NCBI RefSeq assembly: GCF_000002425.4
Contig: NC_037255.1
Location: 1,123,847 to 1,187,846, forward strand
Direction: 5' to 3'
Length of the DNA: 64,000 nt
Origin: Physcomitrium patens
Lineage: Eukaryota; Streptophyta; Bryopsida; Funariales; Funariaceae
Made by a program: the position numbers and the translations under genes. The notes under the pieces were generated by a model. It did not search any database. It worked only from the letters and a program-made list of their open reading frames with translations, and was not told the origin of the DNA. Positions 58,412 through 64,000 of the stretch are shown piece after piece (the stretch's first letter is position 1; each line of letters opens with the position of its first letter).

Positions 58412-59248
58412 CTATCCATTAAGTGTTAAACGGGATAAAACATCTTCCTTGAGCTTCGAAATCAAGTCCTGCACTTGAGGCGTCCAGAATGGGAGCGTGC
58501 TCATCTGGTCATTGAATTGATCGAACAGATAGGGAATCTCGTCCTCTTTGCTACCTTGACCCGCTTCTTCCGGTTCATCTAAGATGATCGGATCCAGTAT
58601 ATCGAGTTGGTTGGGTGATGTATTAAGCCAACTGTCCACTAGCAGCAGCTGGCGCGACGACACGTACCTTAGGGATTCACTTACAACAAAGTCCCTAAAC
58701 GCACAATCTGGGTCATTGTGAGCACGAAATTGGTGATTTCCGAAGTACTCAGCATTGTAGTCCCTCCTCCCCATAAGGTATTCTGCCGCATCAGACGGCC
58801 ACCTCTCCATATCTTCAGCGGCAATAAACTGCCATTCGGCGATGTTCAAAGCTACAAGCGCTGCTCTCAGTTCGTTTGTTATGATTGTAAACGCTATGTC
58901 AGAAACGACTTGGGGCAGTGCTTCAGGTTGGCCAGGCAATCTATTCAGGAAGCGGTTTACTTCTGGCTCGTGCTGTTTGAATACCGAGTACCTTTTGGAT
59001 TCAAGTTTAACAAATTCTTCATACGAAACACCTTGATCTTTGTGTGTTCGAAATACGTGGTGTCCAAAGGCCTCAGCATCGTAGATCCTCCTCTCTGTCA
59101 GGACTTCAGCCGCATTAAACGCCCACTGCGCCTCTTCTACACTGCCAAAGGTTCCGATCCAAATTCTTTTACCATGATTCGTACGCACTTGCACCGTCCA
59201 CCTATCACCACGTCGCCGGCGGATGTATCCCGTCTGCCCCTCCATCAA
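58412..59248 (-). CDS. AP2/ERF-like protein with internal repeat
   Basis: An uninterrupted 278-codon ORF from ATG 59248. Residues 7-60 resemble an AP2 domain (GYIRRRRGDRWTVQVRTNHG, IWIGTFGSVEEAQWAFNAAE); the usual YRGVR start is replaced by GYIRR. Residues 38-90 (AEVLTERRIYDAEAFGHHVF ...) recur at 145-198 (AEYLMGRRDYNAEYFGNHQF ...), so the AP2 helix plus its adjoining tail is duplicated without the DNA-contacting sheet. The C-terminus is acidic (DEPEEAGQGSKEDE), as in activation regions. Likely a nuclear transcription regulator of a lineage-specific AP2 group. The truncated paralogue is at 5021-5869. No intron is needed. Confidence 0.75.
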   Translation of the reverse strand: MMEGQTGYIRRRRGDRWTVQVRTNHGKRIWIGTFGSVEEAQWAFNAAEVLTERRIYDAEAFGHHVFRTHKDQGVSYEEFVKLESKRYSVFKQHEPEVNRFLNRLPGQPEALPQVVSDIAFTIITNELRAALVALNIAEWQFIAAEDMERWPSDAAEYLMGRRDYNAEYFGNHQFRAHNDPDCAFRDFVVSESLRYVSSRQLLLVDSWLNTSPNQLDILDPIILDEPEEAGQGSKEDEIPYLFDQFNDQMSTLPFWTPQVQDLISKLKEDVLSRLTLNG

Positions 59249-59340
59249 AAGAATTGCAGCTCAAACACAACGTAAAACACAAAAGGCTTCGCCACCAAGT
59301 GCAACTCCCGGTCTCCCTTCCCTGTAACCCAATTCCGCTC

Positions 59341-59423
59341 GTTCTCGCTCTTCCTCTCTCGCCCTTCCGACGTTCTCGCTCTTCCTCTCTCGCTCCTCCG
59401 ACGTTCTCGCTCTTCCTCTCTCG
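59341..59423 (+). repeat. 31 bp tandem repeat upstream of the AP2-like gene
   Basis: Units at 59341-59371 and 59372-59402 plus a partial unit 59403-59423, core GTTCTCGCTCTTCCTCTCTC. Copy 1 of the duplication has a single unit (5962-5982). It lies about 90-175 bp upstream of the start codon, in a pyrimidine-rich probable 5' UTR or promoter. Confidence 0.85.
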
Positions 59424-60889
59424 AACAACGCCTCTCCTATTACGACGTCGGCGAATTGAGAGCAGGAGCACGAAGGGATACGAGACCCTAAATCACTAAG
59501 GAACTCTCAACATCGAAGCCTCGGCGTCGATCCCTCAGATGCTGGAGCTGTATAGCGCGTAACATGGTTGCTTGCCTGATTTCATCCAACTGAACTCATC
59601 CACATAAAACATTCATCCTCTCCGTGGGCTGCAAGAGAGAAGAGAGCTATTGCACAAGACAATGGAACTCAGGGGGTTCTATTATGTACCTTAACATAAC
59701 CCATTCCATTCTATACTAAACTTCTAGTTATACAAAAGTTACATGTTTTATTTACAATATATTTCTTACAAAATATTCATTCTTAGAAAACTAAAGACAC
59801 TCAAAGTCTTTTCCACATACAATCCAAAATTCAACAAAAGAAAAGAAAAGAAAAAAAAAAAAAAAAAAAAAAAAAACACTCATACCATTAAGTCTAAATT
59901 GTCTTACTTGGTGTTCTAAGCAACAAAAGTTGCTGGCACAAAATTGGTGCTACTCAAATTCTTTTGCAACATAGAATTGAAGTTACTTAGACTCTCTTAT
60001 AACATGGATATGTTGACCAATGGCAAATGATCTTAATTAGATGAAGAATTTACTCCAAATAAAGATAGAACAATATGGTACCAAAAGCAAGGTATTTTAA
60101 TTGAGTCCTTGCAGTTGTATGCATACATTGGTGCATTATTTTGCATTTTGGGACATTGCTTAGAATCAATAAGACAAGATATGTCCCTTAATTCACAACA
60201 CTCTGTAGAATCTATGAGTTAGGAGAAGGTGTTAAGGAACAATGTGTCTCAAATCTGATAAAAGATGATGGATAGAAGCTAAATGATGAGTAGAATCAAC
60301 TCCACCTGTGTCAAAGGATACTCATCAATTTTCTAATTATCATCATAATTAAATTACATAAATAAAATACAAAGCGAATTCTTATCTTTGATAGCTTGTC
60401 CATAATTCTTTGAGGGTGGTCTACAATCTCCATGTTTGCTAATTGATACTAAACTTGGGCATAATATGCAACACTTACTAATACAAAGAAGTATTAAATC
60501 AAGGAGGGATGAAAAGGTCGTGGGAAGAAGGAGAAAGAAGAGAGATGTGTTGATAGAATCCTCCGAACACCACATGAATCTAAAATCCTTCTATACTACA
60601 TTCCATAATTTTGGCCTATTATATGCAATTTTCCTATATCAAATCACTAATAAATTACTTCTTGCAATATCTTAAATCTCCATTCTTTCAGACATTAATC
60701 CTAATATAGAATATCACTACATATATGTTTGATATACAAGACATATTGGCCATATAGGAAGAATTGAGCTTTAATTGTTCATTCTCCTATTTTTCAATAT
60801 AGTTTACTTTCTACAATTTTGGAGGCTTTGGGATTATAGAATGCATCGTACAACAACACAAAGACTAGAAAAATAAACGCAATAATATC

Positions 60890-62942
60890 AAAAGATAGTC
60901 TACTAGTAAAAACCTTTTATATTTAAGAAGGTTTGTACATAATGTTTTCTAGAGTATCCAGAAATTTCCTAACATCCTTTACTATACCAAATAATAACTA
61001 ATCATTTGCTGGTAAATTAGATTTTTAATAATTTCAAAAAAAATCCATAAGCTCCTTTCAAAAACTCATCTTTATATCAAAATTTTATTATAGCTCCATA
61101 TTTCCATCTTTAACATGTATACAAAGTCTTAGCTCCCAAAAATCCCTTTATTTTATATAAAATGCTCAAATTATAGCAAAATCCCTTCAAAATATTTTTT
61201 TCTCATAAATGATTATTTTTCTTCAATCTTAAGAATTCCATATTTTTTGATCCAACTATTAAATATTATTTTAAATTTTTAATAATGTAACATTCATTGT
61301 TAAGCTTTACCACAAAAAAATAAATTACAAATCTATTGTGGATTGTTTGGCATCTTAGAAACCCTAGCAGGTGCTCTAAATCCTAAGTTATAAGCATCCG
61401 AGTACTATTCTATTTATATCTCTCAAATATAATATTTAAATACTACAAAACTTTTTATACAACTTGATAACATCATAATATATATTTTTTAAAATTTTGA
61501 GCCAAAATCTTATAAAATTGCTTGAGATATTGCTCAAAATACAACTACTAGTAAATCAGGTCACTTATTATCGTTAGATTCCAAATGTTGACTTCAACTT
61601 CCAATATCTTCTTTTAGCTTTGAATTCAATAAACAATATATGTAAATTGTAGCCAAAAACGTTTTCTCTCTAATCTTAGTCACCAATCCTTTATTGCTTT
61701 TTATATGCATGTGTTATGCTTCAAAGTATGACAATAGATACAAAATCAATACCTTAACTTTGAGTGCCTACATTTCTTTCACAAAAACTCCAAATCATAC
61801 AAAATTTGTACCAATACCATATCAAAAAATCTAGACTTGATGATTCTAGCCTTTGATGTTTGAATCTCTTTGAAAGTACAATCCTAATACCTAATAAGGC
61901 CTTAAGAAGTCTCTTCCAAATCCATTGAGCATGACTTTTGGCCAATAAGAATGGAAATTTTTATCATCTATTTCCATCATCTATATAGATGACCTAATTA
62001 CTCTTTTTGCTACCAAAATCTGTCTCCAATCTTTTTTCTTATAAGATTTATTTAATATATGTTCTTAACATCAAATAAAAGAACCAAAATAAGACTTAAA
62101 AGATTAATAATATCTAAAAAGATGACTCTAAATGTAGAAAAGTTACTATCAACAAAAATCAAGTTCAAAAGATACAATCAAAAGAAGATAAAGTGATACA
62201 AATTCTAATAGTAATCCTTTTGAATAACCTCCTTTCAAAGTGGTAATCTAACCACATTTTACAACCAACTAAAATCTCATAACATGATTCTCACTACATT
62301 ATTTAGTTAATTTTACATTAAATGTATGTGTGCATTATTTTGATATGGTAGCCAAACCACAACACAACAACATAGACTAGAATGACAAAGTCCTTATTAA
62401 TAAATTTTGATGCAAATTAAAAGACAATATTAAAGATTTATTATTGACAATGTTGAAAGTAATTTTTTTGGAACAATTTATTACTCAAGCCTTTGTATAC
62501 AACAATCAAATATTTGAAAGATATCAAGAACAAAGATTTGGTTGAAGTGGAATAAGTTAAGTAATGATGGCAACTCTTAAGTTTTTAAAATTTTATTTAT
62601 AAAGGTCATAATCAATGCAAATTGATACAATACATTACAAACCTCTCACTTAAAAAGAAAGTAACTCGACGTTGTTAAGAGAATTTTTGTTATATTAAAG
62701 AAAATCTAATATACTACTCAATATTATCTAAAGAAAAAATGCAATCAAAAAATAAAGAATATGGTGTCATATTACATGAAGTTTTACTTGAAAATGCACC
62801 AAGCACTTGGTTGCTGAAATAGAATGGAAATTGCAACAACAAAATCTTAACTCTAATATAATACTAAATAAATTCTAATTAGATCTTAACAATGCTAAAT
62901 AAGCTTCAATCAAATTAAAAAGAAGCCTTAAAAAAATAATAC

Positions 62943-62976
<34 letters not shown>

Positions 62977-63255
62977 AAAGATTAAAAAAAAATCCAAAAT
63001 ACACCTTAAAAGAATTCCTAAGAAATCCTAAAAATAATTTAGAATAATTACAAATATATCTTAAATAAATCTCAACTAAGTTTTAATTTAATCCTAGTTA
63101 AAATTCTAATGGACTTCAATCAAATCCTAAACAAATCCTAAACTCTAAACCAAACTCTAGACAAATCCTAAATCCTAAATCAAATCCTAATCAACTCAAT
63201 CAAATCCTAACCAACTCAATCAAATCCTAGTATAATTTAGAACCTCAACATCTAT
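60890..63255. repeat. 2.4 kb segment present only in duplicate copy 2
   Basis: Compared with 39930-39945, copy 2 has this extra AT-rich segment. No ORF or LTR pair is seen. 61740-61950 resembles element B's non-coding region (29461-29680). A 29-base A-run lies at 62943-62971, and a degenerate AAATCCTAA/CTAAACC repeat at about 63125-63235. It may be an old insertion in copy 2 or a deletion in copy 1. Confidence 0.6.
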
Positions 63256-64000
63256 CAATAGAACTATTGATCTTACTTGAAATTTTACACACTTCTTAAA
63301 AACTAAGTTGGCAACAAGCACACAAAATTTGAAGATAATTGCATTTATCAAATGGAGAAAAAAACCCTAAAATCTGCTTAGGTGTTGGCCGACCTCTTAT
63401 TCCAATCTGAATGTTAAATTTCTAACACCAATATCTCCTTTTCAAACTATTCAATTTTTTTCAAATTTCACATATATATAGCAAATCAAGCCTTTTACCT
63501 TCATACATTAATTTTATTCCAATCCAATTAGTAGATTGCCAAAGATCTTAGAAATCCTAATCACCTCTTAAAGTCCAATATTTAAAACCTCAACCTACTT
63601 GAAATTCAATAACCTTCAATTCAACCATTTGATCAAGCTAAAACTTACATCATATACATCAGATAAATATTTACATAAGTCTTCAAATTTTGAACTGTAG
63701 ATCTATTGCCAAACTCACAAAATTCTCCAAAATATAGTACCTTTTTTATTTCACAAATTCTAGAATCATCTAAAACAGCTATAACTTTGTAAAGCTCTTA
63801 TAAAGTCATTACACACTCAAATCATTCAAAATCAATGCTTAAAGAAACCCTATCAAGTCTACCCTCAAATCTTACTCTCCAATCTACAAAAGAATCCAGA
63901 AGTTACTATTTATGTCCAATGTTGTGCCTCAAGTTTTGATTTTGATTGAGGTTGGTAACTAGTCCCGTCTAGATATCAAATTTTATCCTTTTAAGTTATT
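63256..64000. repeat. Segmental duplication, copy 2, second part
   Basis: Matches 39940-40690 (for example AGAACTATTGATCTT and AACTAAGTTGGCAA at corresponding places). Runs out of the window; no gene supported. Confidence 0.75.

Larger units (their letters stand above)
57787..60889. repeat. Segmental duplication, copy 2, first part
   Basis: Collinear with 4391-6126 and then 38615-39938. The join at about 59565-59570 (GCGTAACATGGTTGCTTG) is the uninterrupted target site of the A-B-C-D nest. A 25-base A-run lies at 59852-59876. Confidence 0.9.

Noticed and set aside
63125-63235. CCTAAAC-like repeats suggesting a telomere
   Set aside because: The unit is irregular (AAATCCTAA, CTAAACC, TCAAATCCTAA) and internal to host DNA; a degenerate simple repeat.
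1-64000. Stand-alone tRNA, rRNA or other structural RNA genes
   Set aside because: No complete tRNA-like or rRNA sequence was seen. TGGTAT-type matches are retrotransposon primer sites.

Overview
The window looks like nuclear DNA of a land plant. It has an intron-containing centrin-type EF-hand gene, AP2/ERF-like genes, Ty3/gypsy elements (one with a clear integrase chromodomain, one with a split chromodomain) and a trace of Ty1/copia. The species cannot be named from sequence alone. Apart from a few host genes at both ends, almost everything is retrotransposon in different stages of decay.

Layout. 1-1359 (minus): centrin-like exons followed in frame by a plant-type ORF that runs off the window edge. 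1360-4390: host DNA without a recognisable gene. 4391-6126: left part of a segmental duplication carrying a truncated AP2-like gene. 6127-38614: one 32.5 kb block of four nested Ty3/gypsy elements. Element A (plus, LTRs 6127-6536 and 38208-38614) is split by element B (minus, LTRs 11464-12228 and 36510-37274). B is split by element C (minus, LTRs 13509-14856 and 27345-28689). C is split by element D (plus, 17103-23608, target duplication GTACT). 38615-about 40690: right part of the duplication. 40.7-56.3 kb: AT-rich DNA with a 5'-truncated gypsy remnant (E), a related full-length remnant (F, 45536-51940, target duplication TCTTG) inserted into E's LTR, a solo LTR of the same family (G), a SINE-like stretch and a copia RT trace. 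56.4-57.6 kb: less AT-rich host DNA with a Tudor-like exon. 57787-64000: second copy of the duplication, with a full-length AP2-like gene and the empty site of the whole A-B-C-D nest at about 59565-59570.

How it fits together. The second duplicate lets the pre-insertion sequence of the 32.5 kb nest be read directly. A's LTRs differ most (roughly 12% by eye) and those of B, C and D by roughly 3-5%, which fits the nesting order. Element D is the richest find. Its LTR has a heat-shock-element-like array upstream of a TATA box. The expected 5' end of its transcript is perfectly complementary (12 nt) to the primer-binding position, which suggests Tf1/sushi-type self-priming. Its leader carries three tandem hairpin units whose terminal stems covary. 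A third ORF of 115 codons lies between integrase and the 3' LTR, and decayed homologues sit at the same place in E and F. Element C has a reverse transcriptase and integrase of a type I associate with fungal gypsy elements, and its LTRs contain a segment homologous to B's gag region.

All LTR-element proteins here are broken by stops or frameshifts. The only apparently full-length gene without obvious lesions is the AP2-like gene at 58412-59248. Boundaries and divergence values were read by eye, not computed.
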